NCBI GenBank assembly: GCA_019694165.1
Contig: JAIBCL010000035.1
Coordinates: 1 to 62,988 of the forward strand
Reading direction: 5' to 3'
DNA length: 62,988 nt
Origin: Verrucomicrobiaceae bacterium
GTDB lineage: Bacteria > Verrucomicrobiota > Verrucomicrobiia > Verrucomicrobiales > Verrucomicrobiaceae
Shown here piece after piece: positions 25,744 to 34,814 of this stretch. Position 1 is the first letter of the stretch. Each line of letters starts with the position of its first letter. The translations under genes were made by a program, and so were the position numbers. The notes under the pieces are model-generated. The model worked only from the letters and a program-made list of their open reading frames with translations. It searched no databases and was not told the DNA's origin.

Positions 25744-26943
25744 TTACCTGATCACCCCCCAATGCCGGGTGAACGGCAGATAGCAGAAGAGGCCAGGGCC
25801 GACGAGGTTGCGCTGCGGCACCACGCCCCAGTAGCGCGAGTCGGAGCTGTTGTAGCTGTTGTCGCCCATCGCCCAGTATTCGTCGGAGCCGAGCTTCACG
25901 CTCCTGCCCGCCGAAAGCTGCTCGATCGCCCCGTAGCCGCGGTACGGCTCCTTCATCGAGGCCACGCGTTTCATGCCGAACTCCTCCGCCGGCTTTCCAT
26001 TCACCCACAGTTCGGGCGACTTCACTTCGAGTTCATCCCCCGGCACACCGACCAGACGCTTGATGTAATGCTGGCTTCCCTGCTCCGGAGGGACGTTCAT
26101 GTAATTGCTGCGGATGTTCTTCGTGGTGAAGACGAAAACCTCGCCGCGCTTCGGGCTGCGGAAGTTGTAGATGAATTTGTTCACCAGCACATGGTCGCCG
26201 CTGTCGAGCGTGCCGCAGGCGAGCAGATCCCCCTTCTTGATGAAGACACTGCCTCCGCCCGCGAGCTGTGTGTGATGCGCCCCGTCCGGCGTGATGCTCT
26301 GCGTCTCCCGCACAAACGCGCCCGTCCGCGCCGCGAGCCCGAGATTCTCTCCGGGCCCGATGAGCTGGCGCAGCGGAGAGGAGATATTGATCGTGTGGCC
26401 GTCCTGGAAGTGGACGGTGGTGTAGGGGAAGAACAGCAGGAAATTGTGCTCGGTGAACGGATCCGACTCGCGCAGGTAGCCCTCGTGATCCGACACGGCG
26501 TATATGCAGGTGCGCCCGCCGAGAAGGTAGTCATACCAGTTTTGCACGAAGCCCGGCGTCGGATCCTTTTCCGTCGGAGTGGCGATGTAGCCGTTCAGCG
26601 TGGGCTGCATGGACCCGGTGGGTATCTTGAATGGCTGGGCGATGTACGCACGGATGCCCAGAGCCACGACGATGGCCACGAAGAACACCTCCACGTTGTC
26701 CGCGAGTTCGGACGAGCCACCGTCCGGCAGCGCCATCTGGCAGGCCTTCGTCACCCGCGCGGAGATGTCGTCGATGCGCTTCTCATCCCGCGCCTTGACG
26801 GCTTGTTGCAACTCGCCACGCAAAGCTGTGATGTCGTTGAGTTTCGCCTGGGGCAGCAAATCCCGTTTGTAGTCGATGAACCGGGTCACTCCTTTGAGCA
26901 GGAGCCGGGCTTGCTTGAGGTAGCGGGGGGTGAGGAAAAACAT
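25744..26943 (-). CDS. lepB: Signal peptidase I
   Basis: A 399-residue protein from the ATG at 26943 (MFFLTPRYLKQ); the longer upstream frame is rejected because its 81 residues resemble no signal peptidase. One membrane segment (about 83-98) precedes the catalytic Ser111 box IPTGSMQPTL. The catalytic Lys295 is in HYIKRLVGVPGDE, and the C-terminal box is MGDNSYNSSDSRYWG. Ser and Lys are 184 residues apart, against about 55 in E. coli LepB, because of a large insertion. There is also an N-terminal extension of about 80 residues with helical character. It cleaves Sec and Tat signal peptides at the outer face of the inner membrane, relevant to the many exported proteins nearby. Confidence 0.93.
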   Translation of the reverse strand: MFFLTPRYLKQARLLLKGVTRFIDYKRDLLPQAKLNDITALRGELQQAVKARDEKRIDDISARVTKACQMALPDGGSSELADNVEVFFVAIVVALGIRAYIAQPFKIPTGSMQPTLNGYIATPTEKDPTPGFVQNWYDYLLGGRTCIYAVSDHEGYLRESDPFTEHNFLLFFPYTTVHFQDGHTINISSPLRQLIGPGENLGLAARTGAFVRETQSITPDGAHHTQLAGGGSVFIKKGDLLACGTLDSGDHVLVNKFIYNFRSPKRGEVFVFTTKNIRSNYMNVPPEQGSQHYIKRLVGVPGDELEVKSPELWVNGKPAEEFGMKRVASMKEPYRGYGAIEQLSAGRSVKLGSDEYWAMGDNSYNSSDSRYWGVVPQRNLVGPGLFCYLPFTRHWGVIR

Positions 26944-27130
26944 GGGCGGCTGCGAGGCCGCAGTCTGTGCCACCGCCCGTGGAGCGCGGCAAGTGCAATG
27001 TCGCTCACCGGCCGGGCCGGCTTCATCGCCCCGCAGGCCTCGCCCAGACCACAACATCCGGGCAGCATCGCGCACACTGCGGCCTGTTTGCGAAATTGAT
27101 TCGTCCTGCTCCTCGCGCAAAGTTCCGGCC

Positions 27131-27568
27131 ATGAACACCATCGTCGCCCTCGTCGATTTCTCGGACGCCACCTTCAAGGTGCTCAAGCAGGTCCATCATC
27201 TGGCAAAAGCCTTCGGCAGCCGCGTCGTGCTCCTGCATGTGGTGCCCATGGAGCCGGTCGTCGTGGACCTCGGTCTCGCCTCGCCCACCGTGATGCGCGA
27301 GGCCTCCGCGAAGACCGTCGATCAAGACGCCGCCAGGCTCGGCGAGCTGCGGGAGTCGCTGGCGAAGTTTGGCATCGACGCCGTCACCCGCCAGATGACC
27401 GACGGCTCCGCTGACGCCGTGATGGAGGAAATCCGCGGACTCAACGCGGACCTCGTGGTCATGGGCGCTCACAAGCACGGAGTCCTCTACGCCCTTTTCG
27501 TCGGCAGCGTCACCCAGGACGTGCTCAAGCGCATGACCTGCCCCGTGCTGCTGGTGCCGGCAGACTGA
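27131..27568 (+). CDS. Universal stress protein (UspA family)
   Basis: A 145-residue single-domain Usp. It begins MNTIVALVDFSDATFKVLKQ, with the core strand VVLLHVVP and the C-terminal nucleotide-binding region DLVVMGAHKHGVLYALFVGS followed by CPVLLVP. The usual G-x2-G-x9-G-S/T motif is altered: Lys stands at the second Gly position, while the final Gly-Ser is kept, so ATP binding is plausible but uncertain. The ATG at 27131 begins the family homology; the open frame upstream overlaps the divergent lepB start. It is cytoplasmic and probably stress-related. Confidence 0.88.
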   Translation: MNTIVALVDFSDATFKVLKQVHHLAKAFGSRVVLLHVVPMEPVVVDLGLASPTVMREASAKTVDQDAARLGELRESLAKFGIDAVTRQMTDGSADAVMEEIRGLNADLVVMGAHKHGVLYALFVGSVTQDVLKRMTCPVLLVPAD

Positions 27569-27570
27569 CC

Positions 27571-28524
27571 TCAGCCCACCACATTGCGCGGCCGGCCCTC
27601 AAGGAAAGCGCGGAGGTTCCCCGCAGCCGTGCCTATCAGACGCGCCCGGGATTCACGGCTTGCCCAGGCCAGATGCGGCGTGATGAGGCAGTTCTTTGCG
27701 TGCAGCAGCGGGTTCTCCGCGGACGGCGGCTCGGTGGAGAGCACGTCGAGCGCGGCACCGGCGATGCGGCCTTCGTTCAGCGCCTGCGCCAGCGCAGGCT
27801 CATCGACGAGCGGCCCGCGCGCCGTGTTGATGAGAAATGCGCTGCGTTTCATCAGGTCGAGGTTGGCGGCATTGATGAGGTGGCGGGTCTCGTCGGTCAG
27901 CGGACAGTGCAGGCTCACGACATCGCTGCGGTGGAAGATTTCATCGATCACGGCCGGCGTGACACCCGGCGGCGGCGGCACGGGCCAGTTCCGCCGCGCG
28001 GCGATGACGTTCATGCCGAAGGCGAGGGCGATGGCGGCCACGGCGGAGCCGATGTCACCGAAGCCGATGAGCCCCAAAGTGCGGCCCCGCAGCTCGACGA
28101 TAGGATGATCCCAGTAGCAGAAATCCGGGCAGGCGCTCCAGCGTCCCTCGCGCACGGTGCCCGCGTGGTGAGCCACATGGTTGGTCAGTTCCAGCAGCAT
28201 GGCGATCACCGCCTGCGCCACGGCGGGAGTGCTGTAGCCCGGCACGTTGGTCACCGTGACGCCACGCTCGCGTGCCGCGGCCGTGTCCACCACATTGTAG
28301 CCGGTGGCGATGACGCCGATGTAGCGCAGCTCCGGCAGCGCCACGATGGTCTCGCGACTGAGCACGGCCTTGTTGGTAATGACGGCCTGCGCACCGCGGC
28401 ACCGCTCCACGACCTGATGGGCCGAAGTGCGCTCATGAATCTCACAGGACCCGATGGCTTCGAAGGCCGACCAGTCGAGATCACCAGGATTGGCCGTATG
28501 ACAGTCGAGAAGGACGATTTTCAT
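27571..28524 (-). CDS. D-isomer-specific 2-hydroxyacid dehydrogenase (hydroxypyruvate/glyoxylate reductase-like)
   Basis: A 317-residue NAD(P)-dependent dehydrogenase from the ATG at 28524. The Rossmann motif is LGLIGFGDIGSAVA; catalytic residues are Arg in INTARGPLVDE, Glu in VLSTEPP and His in ITPHLAWAS. The N-terminal substrate domain includes IGVIATGYNVVDTAAARERG. Closest pattern is glycerate dehydrogenase/hydroxypyruvate reductase rather than SerA, since there is no ACT domain. It is convergent with the Usp gene with only 2 bases between stop codons, and divergent from the esterase gene. Confidence 0.88.
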   Translation of the reverse strand: MKIVLLDCHTANPGDLDWSAFEAIGSCEIHERTSAHQVVERCRGAQAVITNKAVLSRETIVALPELRYIGVIATGYNVVDTAAARERGVTVTNVPGYSTPAVAQAVIAMLLELTNHVAHHAGTVREGRWSACPDFCYWDHPIVELRGRTLGLIGFGDIGSAVAAIALAFGMNVIAARRNWPVPPPPGVTPAVIDEIFHRSDVVSLHCPLTDETRHLINAANLDLMKRSAFLINTARGPLVDEPALAQALNEGRIAGAALDVLSTEPPSAENPLLHAKNCLITPHLAWASRESRARLIGTAAGNLRAFLEGRPRNVVG

Positions 28525-28666
28525 GCGCGCATTGCTTACGGGCTTGCCGGGCGGTGGCAACTGGAGATTGCCGGCCAGAGCCAGCCGGGCGGCCTGCTGC
28601 CAGGATCACCCCCTCCAACAAGCCCCGCAACTGGTCAGGAGTCCCGTGCGTTCAACCGTCCCGCCT

Positions 28667-29608
28667 ATGAATTCCACTCTCCTCTCCACCCTCGTCTTCG
28701 TGCTCGTCGCGTCATTCGCCGCCGCGCAATCCAAGAGTGCGAAACTCGACCTCATTCTCGACAAGGACGCCAACAAGGACGGCAGGATCACCAAGGAGGA
28801 GCTCGGCGAGAAATACTGGGCGCGTGCATCCGGCTTCGATGCCAATGGCGACGGCGCGCTGGATGCAAAGGAACTGGAGGCGCTCACCGGCAAAGGAAAG
28901 CGGGGCAAGGGCGAGGAACCGAGGCCGGGCGGCGCGAATGCTTCGTTTGAACTGCGCGACTTCAAAGGCACGAACGGCCAGACCATTCGGTACAGTCTCT
29001 TCGTGCCAAAGGAGAAACCGGCATCGCTCCCGCTGGTGCTGTGTCTGCACGGCGCGGGTGGAAGCACGACAGCGGCGAACATCCTCGCGGCACCCGAGAT
29101 GCAGGGGAAGCATCCGTGCATCGTCATGGCGCCCGGTTGCGATGGCAAACAGGCGCGCTGGGCGAAGAGCGAGTTCCGCAGCGGAGCCGATGCGCGCTCG
29201 GTGATGCCGGAACTCATGGAGGCACTCGACGCTGTGATTGCGGAGACGAAGGCCGACAAGTCGCGGCTCTACATCACCGGCCAGTCGATGGGCGGCATGG
29301 GCACATGGGGCACGATCGCCGAGCACGCGGCCAAATTTGCTGCCGCCGTGCCCGTGTGCGGCATCTGGCAGCCGGCGGATGCACCGAAAATGAATGGCGT
29401 GGCCATCTGGGCCTTCCACGGTGGCAACGACAAGACCGTACCCGTCACGGGCTCACGCGACATGATCGATGCGCTGAAGAAAGCCGGCGTGAAGCCGGAG
29501 CCGAAGTACACCGAGTTTCCCGGCGTCGGCCATGCAAGCTGGGGGCCGGCGTATGAGAAAGCCGAGCTGTGGGATTGGCTCTTTTCCCAGCGGAAGGCGG
29601 TGAAGTGA
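28667..29608 (+). CDS. Secreted EF-hand esterase (PHB-depolymerase/esterase-like alpha/beta hydrolase)
   Basis: A 313-residue protein with a signal peptide (STLLSTLVFVLVASFAAAQ), two EF-hand-like loops close to the N-terminus (DKDANKDGRITKEE and DANGDGALDAKE), then an alpha/beta hydrolase domain. The oxyanion region is LVLCLHGAGGS, the nucleophile elbow GQSMGGMG (Ser207), and the acid and His are probably in HGGNDKTVP and GVGHASW. The family includes poly(3-hydroxybutyrate) depolymerase-like and feruloyl-esterase-like secreted enzymes. The EF-hands may bind calcium. The ATG at 28667 is chosen because it starts the signal peptide. The next gene follows after 20 bases and is probably cotranscribed. 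Confidence 0.87.
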   Translation: MNSTLLSTLVFVLVASFAAAQSKSAKLDLILDKDANKDGRITKEELGEKYWARASGFDANGDGALDAKELEALTGKGKRGKGEEPRPGGANASFELRDFKGTNGQTIRYSLFVPKEKPASLPLVLCLHGAGGSTTAANILAAPEMQGKHPCIVMAPGCDGKQARWAKSEFRSGADARSVMPELMEALDAVIAETKADKSRLYITGQSMGGMGTWGTIAEHAAKFAAAVPVCGIWQPADAPKMNGVAIWAFHGGNDKTVPVTGSRDMIDALKKAGVKPEPKYTEFPGVGHASWGPAYEKAELWDWLFSQRKAVK

Positions 29609-29628
29609 CCGGGCAAAATCCAGGTCTC

Positions 29629-30849
29629 ATGAGCATGCCACGCCTTCCCGTCCTTGCGCTCACACTCGTTGCAGCCGTCTTTGCAAACGCGAGTGATGAA
29701 GTCGCGCTCGCGCCCGGCCGACCATGGGTGCGCCACACCATCGACGACACCTCGCGCGGCGCGGACGGCGTCAAACTCGGCGACATCAATCGCGATGGCC
29801 TGCCCGACATCACGACCGCATGGGAGGAAGGCGGCGTCGTTCGTGTGTATGTGAATCCCGGTCCGGCGAAGTCGCGCGAGCCGTGGCCGCGTGTGACGGT
29901 GGGCGAGGTGACCGATGGCGAGGAGGCCATCTTCACCGACCTCGATGGCGATGGGCGGCTTGAAGTGGTCAGCGGTGCGGAAGGAAAAACGAAGACGCTC
30001 TACTGGCATCGCTTCATCGGAGCCACCGGCGAACTTTTGGAACCGGAGTGCTGGCGCACCGATGCATTCCCCGTCGCTCAACAAACGCAGATGTGGATGC
30101 AGGCCGTGCCGATGGATCTCGACGGCTCGAGCAGCATCGACTTGCTCGTGGCTTCGAAAAACAAGGATGCTGCCATCGGCTGGCTTCGATCGCCCGCGAA
30201 GCCGGATGACCTCGCAGCGTGGACATATCATCGGCTGCGCGACGCCGGCTGGCTGATGTCCGTCATGCCGGACGATACCGACAGCGACGGCGATGCCGAC
30301 GTGGTCTTCAGCGATCGCAAAGGCAGCCGCACCGGCGTCTTCTGGCTGGAGAATCCCGGCGCAAAGGCAAATCAGCAACACGCGCCATGGAATGAGCACG
30401 CCATCGGCGCGGAGGGAAGGCAGGTGATGTTTCTCGACATCGGCGATGTGAATGGCGATGGCCGCACCGACATCGCCGCCGCCGCAAAGCCGGTGGATGT
30501 TTATCTCTGGCTGCGGAAGGCCAGCGGCGGATGGGACGAGCATGTGCTGCATCTCGACGGTGCGAATCTCGGCGACGCCAAGGCCGTAAAGATCGCCGAC
30601 GTGAACGGCGACTCGCTGCCGGACGTGTTCTTCACCTGCGAGAACGCGAAGGGCGACCTGGAAGGCATCGTCTGGCTCGAACAAAAGCGCGATGGTCCGT
30701 GGCGGCAGCACACGCTCGGAGGCCCGGAAGGGGTGAAGTACGATCTCATGCAGACCCTCGATCTCGATGGTGACGGCGATCTCGACGTGATCACCTGCGA
30801 GGAGCGCGATCAGCTCGGCGTCATCTGGTATGAGAATCCGCATCGCTGA
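29629..30849 (+). CDS. Secreted FG-GAP/VCBS repeat protein
   Basis: A 406-residue protein with signal peptide (MPRLPVLALTLVAAVFA) and at least five repeats of the FG-GAP/VCBS type with Asp-rich calcium loops: GDINRDGLPDITTA, TDLDGDGRLEVVSG, DDTDSDGDADVVFSD, GDVNGDGRTDIAAA and LDLDGDGDLDVITCE. These form a beta-propeller as in integrin alpha chains. The repeats fill the protein and no catalytic domain is seen. Such proteins are abundant in Verrucomicrobia and Planctomycetes, with mostly unknown roles in adhesion or ligand binding. It follows the EF-hand esterase by 20 bases on the same strand. Confidence 0.88.
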   Translation: MSMPRLPVLALTLVAAVFANASDEVALAPGRPWVRHTIDDTSRGADGVKLGDINRDGLPDITTAWEEGGVVRVYVNPGPAKSREPWPRVTVGEVTDGEEAIFTDLDGDGRLEVVSGAEGKTKTLYWHRFIGATGELLEPECWRTDAFPVAQQTQMWMQAVPMDLDGSSSIDLLVASKNKDAAIGWLRSPAKPDDLAAWTYHRLRDAGWLMSVMPDDTDSDGDADVVFSDRKGSRTGVFWLENPGAKANQQHAPWNEHAIGAEGRQVMFLDIGDVNGDGRTDIAAAAKPVDVYLWLRKASGGWDEHVLHLDGANLGDAKAVKIADVNGDSLPDVFFTCENAKGDLEGIVWLEQKRDGPWRQHTLGGPEGVKYDLMQTLDLDGDGDLDVITCEERDQLGVIWYENPHR

Positions 30850-31173
30850 AGGCGGCGTGACGCCATGCATCGAAAGCCTGCCCGGCCCCGCCAGCAACTC
30901 CCAGCCGTCAGCAAGCCTCCGGCTCGAAGGCCGTGCCTCATGTCGCAGGGCTTACGCATGAATTGCACCTGTGTGAATTCCCACGGATTCAGCACGACCA
31001 AGGATTGGACTTCTTCTGAACCCATCTGTGGAATCCTGAATCTTGTATGCGGGGCAAATCATGGATTCATACCGATTCTCAAAATGAATGTCACTTTGCC
31101 CGCCCACCACCGGGAGGTCTCGATTTGCGATGGACTGCCTCTGGCGCCCGCCTGCTCCCTCAGCCTATGTTCC
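30850..31173. other. Intergenic stretch without recognised gene
   Basis: The first part is GC-rich, then AT content rises (about 31000-31100). Short frames exist but none has family features, and the longest (plus strand, 30865-31383) runs into the hairpin array and is judged spurious. Confidence 0.6.
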
Positions 31174-31405
31174 GAAGGCCAACGGCCTTCTGGCTTCCAG
31201 CCCAGGGTTCGCGCAGCAGAACCCTGGGTCTGGGTGGCAGCTCCACCGATTCGACAAAGGGCGAACCGCAACGCGGTTCCGTCCGCAGGGTTCCGCGCGA
31301 TGGACGGAACCACGTTGTGGTTCTCGCTCACGGAATGCAAGGCGACCCTCCAATTCCCAGGGTTCTCCGAACCCTGGGCTTGATGACACAAGCCCGTTGG
31401 GCTTG
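31174..31405. repeat. Third hairpin array, stem-variable with AAC/GTT loops
   Basis: Palindromes at 31174-31190 (GAAGGCC/AAC loop), 31201-31228 (CCCAGGGTTC arms), 31263-31279 (GAACCGC/AAC loop), a central CCGTCC...GGACGG stem (31279-31307), then 31307-31323 (GAACCAC/GTT loop), 31356-31378 (CCCAGGGTTC arms) and 31389-31405 (CAAGCCC/GTT loop). Loops are AAC in the left half and its complement GTT in the right half, so the array is inverted about its centre, as in the RAYT-flanking arrays. The sequences are unrelated and no transposase gene is adjacent. Confidence 0.8.
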
Positions 31406-31511
31406 AAGAGGAATGTCAGTTCTCAAGCCGCATCGTTGTGTCACGCCGGCCTGATCCTGGTCCTTTTCGCGAACCTCAATCAGACAAACATTTTGAGAAC
31501 ATGTCTGGCCC

Positions 31512-31767
31512 GTGAGCCATCAAGTTCTGCTCGAATTGCCCGACACCGTGTTTTCCGCGCTGCGGACCACCCCAGCGTCGTTTGTGCGGGAGATGCGTGT
31601 GCCGGCGGCCAAGTGGTATGAACTTGGCAAGGTTTCGCAGTCCAAGGCCGCCAAGATCGCCAGTGTGAGCCGGCGGGAATTCCTGGAGGCGGTGAGCGTG
31701 CTGCGACTGTCGGCCACACAGGAAAACGCTGGACGAAATTCGTGCGGAACTCGGCGATGCAGCGTAA
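31512..31767 (+). pseudogene. Frameshifted UPF0175-family antitoxin
   Basis: Starting at GTG 31512, the frame encodes VLLELPDTVFSAL, then WYELGKVSQSKAAKIASVSRREFLEAV, the helix-turn-helix pattern of UPF0175 proteins. The last part of the family (here TLDEIRAELGDAA and a TAA at 31765) is in another frame, so an indel lies around 31715-31730. UPF0175 proteins are antitoxins paired with DUF3368/PIN-type toxins; a toxin start overlaps this end (ATG at 31757). Confidence 0.7.
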
Positions 31768-31922
31768 ATGGGTGGTCAACGCCTCGCCGGTAATCTTGCT
31801 GGTCAAGGCGGGCTTTGAGCGCCTGTTGTGCAAGCTGTCTTCCGAACTCCCGGTTCCACCGAGATCGAAGCCTCAACTCGTCCGCACGACGGCGCTTGGA
31901 GGACCAAGCGCCCTACCGAATC
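31757..31922 (+). pseudogene. Truncated DUF3368/PIN-like toxin remnant
   Basis: An ATG at 31757, overlapping the antitoxin end, opens MQRKWVVNASPVILLVKAGF, the typical N-terminus of DUF3368 PIN-like RNase toxins (conserved Asn/Asp-Ala-Ser-Pro near the start). After about 34 residues the expected continuation (TEIEAST) moves to another frame, and the rest of the family (about 100 further residues with catalytic acids) is missing before the convergent STAND gene. The exact right boundary of the remnant is uncertain. Confidence 0.65.
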
Positions 31923-34814
31923 TCATCCGCCAAACGCCTGCGCCAGAATCTCATGGAACTGCGCTTCCGGTATCCCTGCCTCTTCGCTGAGGGAGAGGAC
32001 AGTGGGCATCACTGCTTCGTCCCCTTTCCATTCTTTGAGGAGGGAAACATAGTTATTTAGCATCTTGGACAAGTTCTGATGGGGATGCCCAGTTTGCAGG
32101 GTAAAGCGCAGGAGGATCAGCACCGCCTGCCGCATCAAGGGCGTGGCTTCCGCCCGGCGGTTGGTATCCTTGAGCAAGACTGCGAGGTTGTTGAGGCGGA
32201 AGGCGATGGCGGGATGGTTCCTGTCAAAGCTCGCCTCGTCGATGGCCAGGGCTCGGCGCGTCAACGGCTCAGCCTCAGCCATGCGGTTCTTATCCTGAAG
32301 TAATCGCGCGAGGTTGCCGAGGTAGGTGGCGACGAGAGGATGGTCTTTGCCCAGGCTGGACTCCCCAATGGCCAGGGCGCGGCGCATCAGGGGCTCGGCT
32401 TCGGCGAAGCGGTTTGTGGCTTTATAGGCACTAGCAAGCGACGCGACTGCAAGCGCCGTGCTTGGATGGTCTGGACCCAGTGAGGCTTCGTTGATCTGAA
32501 GCCCTCGCTCAAACAATGGCAGGGCTTCGGCCAGGCGGTTCGTATCCTTGAGCAATTGTGCGAGGTTGTTGAGACGGATGGCGACGTTGGGATGGTCTTT
32601 TCCGAAGCTGGTCTCAACGATGCTCAAGGCGCGGCGCATCAGCGGCTCGGCCTCGACCAGGCGGTTCTCGTCTTGAAGCAATTGCGCGAGGTTATTGACG
32701 GCGATGGCGACTAACGGATGCTCTTGGCCCAAGCTGGTTTCCCAGATGCTCAGGGCGCGGCGCATCAGTGGCTCGGCCTCGACGAGGCGGTTGGTCACCC
32801 ACAGCAAGTGCGCGAGGTTGTTGAGGTTGTCGGCGAGGGTGGGGTCGTCGTGTCCGGAGCTGGCCTCGTTGATGGCGAGCGCGCGACGCATGAGCGGCTC
32901 GGCTTCGGCGGGGCGGTTCGTGGTCTGGAGCAGCTGGGCGAGGTTGTTGAGGTTGGCGGCGACGTTGGGATGATCCTTGCCGAAACTGGCCTCATCGATT
33001 TCCAGCGCGCGGCGCAGTAGAGGTTCGGCCTCTTGGTGTTTGGCCTTGGTATAGAGCATCATCGCCACATTGTTCATCAGCTCTGCGGTCGGCTCCGCTA
33101 TGGCATGTCCGCTCGCCAACCAAGCCACGGTTTCCGCATGAGGGGCGAGAGGATCAAGAGTGGGCCAGCTCTGCACGTCATCGGGATCGCCGACGAAGCA
33201 CCCGTTCATCCATCGCAGCGCGGTCTCGAGCGCAGGTGGTGGCAGCGGCTCGGTCTGCTTCTGCCTCGTGATCTCCTGCACGAGGCGATGCACCGTGAAG
33301 GATTTTCCGTCCTTTTGAAATCGCACGAGGTGGAGGGAGTCGAGTTCGCTGAGGCTGCGGCGGGCGTCGGGGGGATTGGGCAGGGCGTCGAGGGTACTGC
33401 GGGGGAGCGGATCGGGGGCGAGCCAGGAGAGCTGGCGGAAGAACTCCTGCGCGGCGTTGCTGAGTTGGGCGACGCTGGTCTCGTACGTCACGGCGAGGCT
33501 GCGGGGGTATTTCATTTTCTCCTCGTCATGCCAGGCGAGGGCGGTAGGGCGGGCGGACTCCCACATCTCGAGGTAGCGCGCGTAGCTGAGGCGCTCGTGG
33601 CTGATGAGCGCGCCTGCTTGCTCCAGCGCGAGGGCGAGGCAGTCGAGCACGCGGACGAGGCGGGCCACGGTGGCGTCGTCATCCGGCTGGGGCGCGCGGC
33701 GGTCAGCGGTGCGTTCGTTGAGGAAGTCGATGGAGGCGGCGTCGCTGAGGACGTCGAGGTCGAGGGCTTTGACCTCGCCTTTCCAGTCGCTGAGGCGTGA
33801 GGTGATGACGACATGCCCGGCGCTGAGCCGCTCCAGCAGCGCCTTCGTTTCCAGGGCGGCGTCCTCGGTGTCCACGTTGTCGATGATGAGGAACCAGCCG
33901 GGATGAAGCGCGAGCCATTTCAATGCGGCCTCGACCTGGAGGTTCTGGTCCTTTTCATTTTGCTCCGGGAGATTGAGCACGAGCGGGCCGCAGAGCGCGG
34001 CGAGATTGCGCTGGAGCGCCTGCTGGCTGTCGGCGGAGACGAAGAGCAGGGCGTTGTATTTCTCCGCATTGCGCCACGCATACTCGATGGCGGCGCGCGT
34101 CTTCCCCACCCCGCCCATGCCGTGGATGGTGCGGTGCCCTTTGATGATGGCCGCGGCGTCGGAGGTGAGCTGAACGCGGAGCTGTTCGAGGAATTCATCG
34201 CGGCCTTTGAACAAGGTGCCGAGGCTGGCGTAAGGGAGGTTGGCGGGCTTGGCGGCGAGGACGTCGATCTCGAACTCGATGGCGCGGATGTGATCGAGCA
34301 GCTGCTGCCGTCCGGTGTAGGCGTGGCGCAGCTCTGGCTGCTGCATGGGAAAATCGGCGATGAACTGCTGCTGGCGACGGGCGCGCTCGGCCGCTGCTAC
34401 GGGCGGGAGCGGATGGCCCTGAGAGTCCATCTCTTCATACGGCGCGATGAGATCGTCGCCGCTGAGCAGGAAGGAGAAGACGCGGCGCTTGAGGTCGCGG
34501 GCGACGAGGTACTCCCATTGGGTGAAGGAGAATTTCCGGTCGTGGGTGCGCTGGTCATTGAGTCGCGCAGGCTCGAAGTCCGGCTCGCCGCCATGCGCGG
34601 GACCGATGAGGGCGATGACGGCGTCGCAGTTCTTGATCTGCTCTTGAAGCATCTGCGGGACGGTGCGCCAGTCGGGGAGAAACCCGGTCTGGATGATGAC
34701 CTCGCAGGGATTCACCGGGCGTGTGCGCAGCAGGGCGGCGATCTCGTCGGCGAGGTCTTTGAGACCAGCGGTGGTGCGGGAGATGAAAACCTTCGGTGGG
34801 CGTGTTGAATTCAT
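31923..34814 (-). CDS. STAND NTPase with N-terminal DUF4062/TIR-like domain, NB-ARC and TPR repeats
   Basis: A 963-residue protein from the ATG at 34814. Order: a DUF4062/TIR-like domain at about 5-125 (PPKVFISRTTAGLKDLADEI, CDAVIALIGP, FTQWEYLVARDLKRRVFSFLL); an NB-ARC NTPase with Walker A GMGGVGKT (232-239) and Walker B FLIIDNVD (about 308-315) plus sensor VVITSRLSDW; a winged-helix-like part; and from about 620 a run of kinesin-light-chain-type TPRs of 42 residues (AEPLMRRALAINEASSGHDDP and similar). Family knowledge: STAND/NLR-like proteins with effector-like N-termini are common in bacterial antiphage defence and signalling. Its start overlaps the stop of a TIR-domain frame by 4 bases. 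Specific ligand and effect are unknown. Confidence 0.85.
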   Translation of the reverse strand: MNSTRPPKVFISRTTAGLKDLADEIAALLRTRPVNPCEVIIQTGFLPDWRTVPQMLQEQIKNCDAVIALIGPAHGGEPDFEPARLNDQRTHDRKFSFTQWEYLVARDLKRRVFSFLLSGDDLIAPYEEMDSQGHPLPPVAAAERARRQQQFIADFPMQQPELRHAYTGRQQLLDHIRAIEFEIDVLAAKPANLPYASLGTLFKGRDEFLEQLRVQLTSDAAAIIKGHRTIHGMGGVGKTRAAIEYAWRNAEKYNALLFVSADSQQALQRNLAALCGPLVLNLPEQNEKDQNLQVEAALKWLALHPGWFLIIDNVDTEDAALETKALLERLSAGHVVITSRLSDWKGEVKALDLDVLSDAASIDFLNERTADRRAPQPDDDATVARLVRVLDCLALALEQAGALISHERLSYARYLEMWESARPTALAWHDEEKMKYPRSLAVTYETSVAQLSNAAQEFFRQLSWLAPDPLPRSTLDALPNPPDARRSLSELDSLHLVRFQKDGKSFTVHRLVQEITRQKQTEPLPPPALETALRWMNGCFVGDPDDVQSWPTLDPLAPHAETVAWLASGHAIAEPTAELMNNVAMMLYTKAKHQEAEPLLRRALEIDEASFGKDHPNVAANLNNLAQLLQTTNRPAEAEPLMRRALAINEASSGHDDPTLADNLNNLAHLLWVTNRLVEAEPLMRRALSIWETSLGQEHPLVAIAVNNLAQLLQDENRLVEAEPLMRRALSIVETSFGKDHPNVAIRLNNLAQLLKDTNRLAEALPLFERGLQINEASLGPDHPSTALAVASLASAYKATNRFAEAEPLMRRALAIGESSLGKDHPLVATYLGNLARLLQDKNRMAEAEPLTRRALAIDEASFDRNHPAIAFRLNNLAVLLKDTNRRAEATPLMRQAVLILLRFTLQTGHPHQNLSKMLNNYVSLLKEWKGDEAVMPTVLSLSEEAGIPEAQFHEILAQAFGG

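Noticed and set aside
30865..31383. 172-codon plus-strand frame
   Set aside because: It has no family features and its second half is only a translation of the hairpin array.
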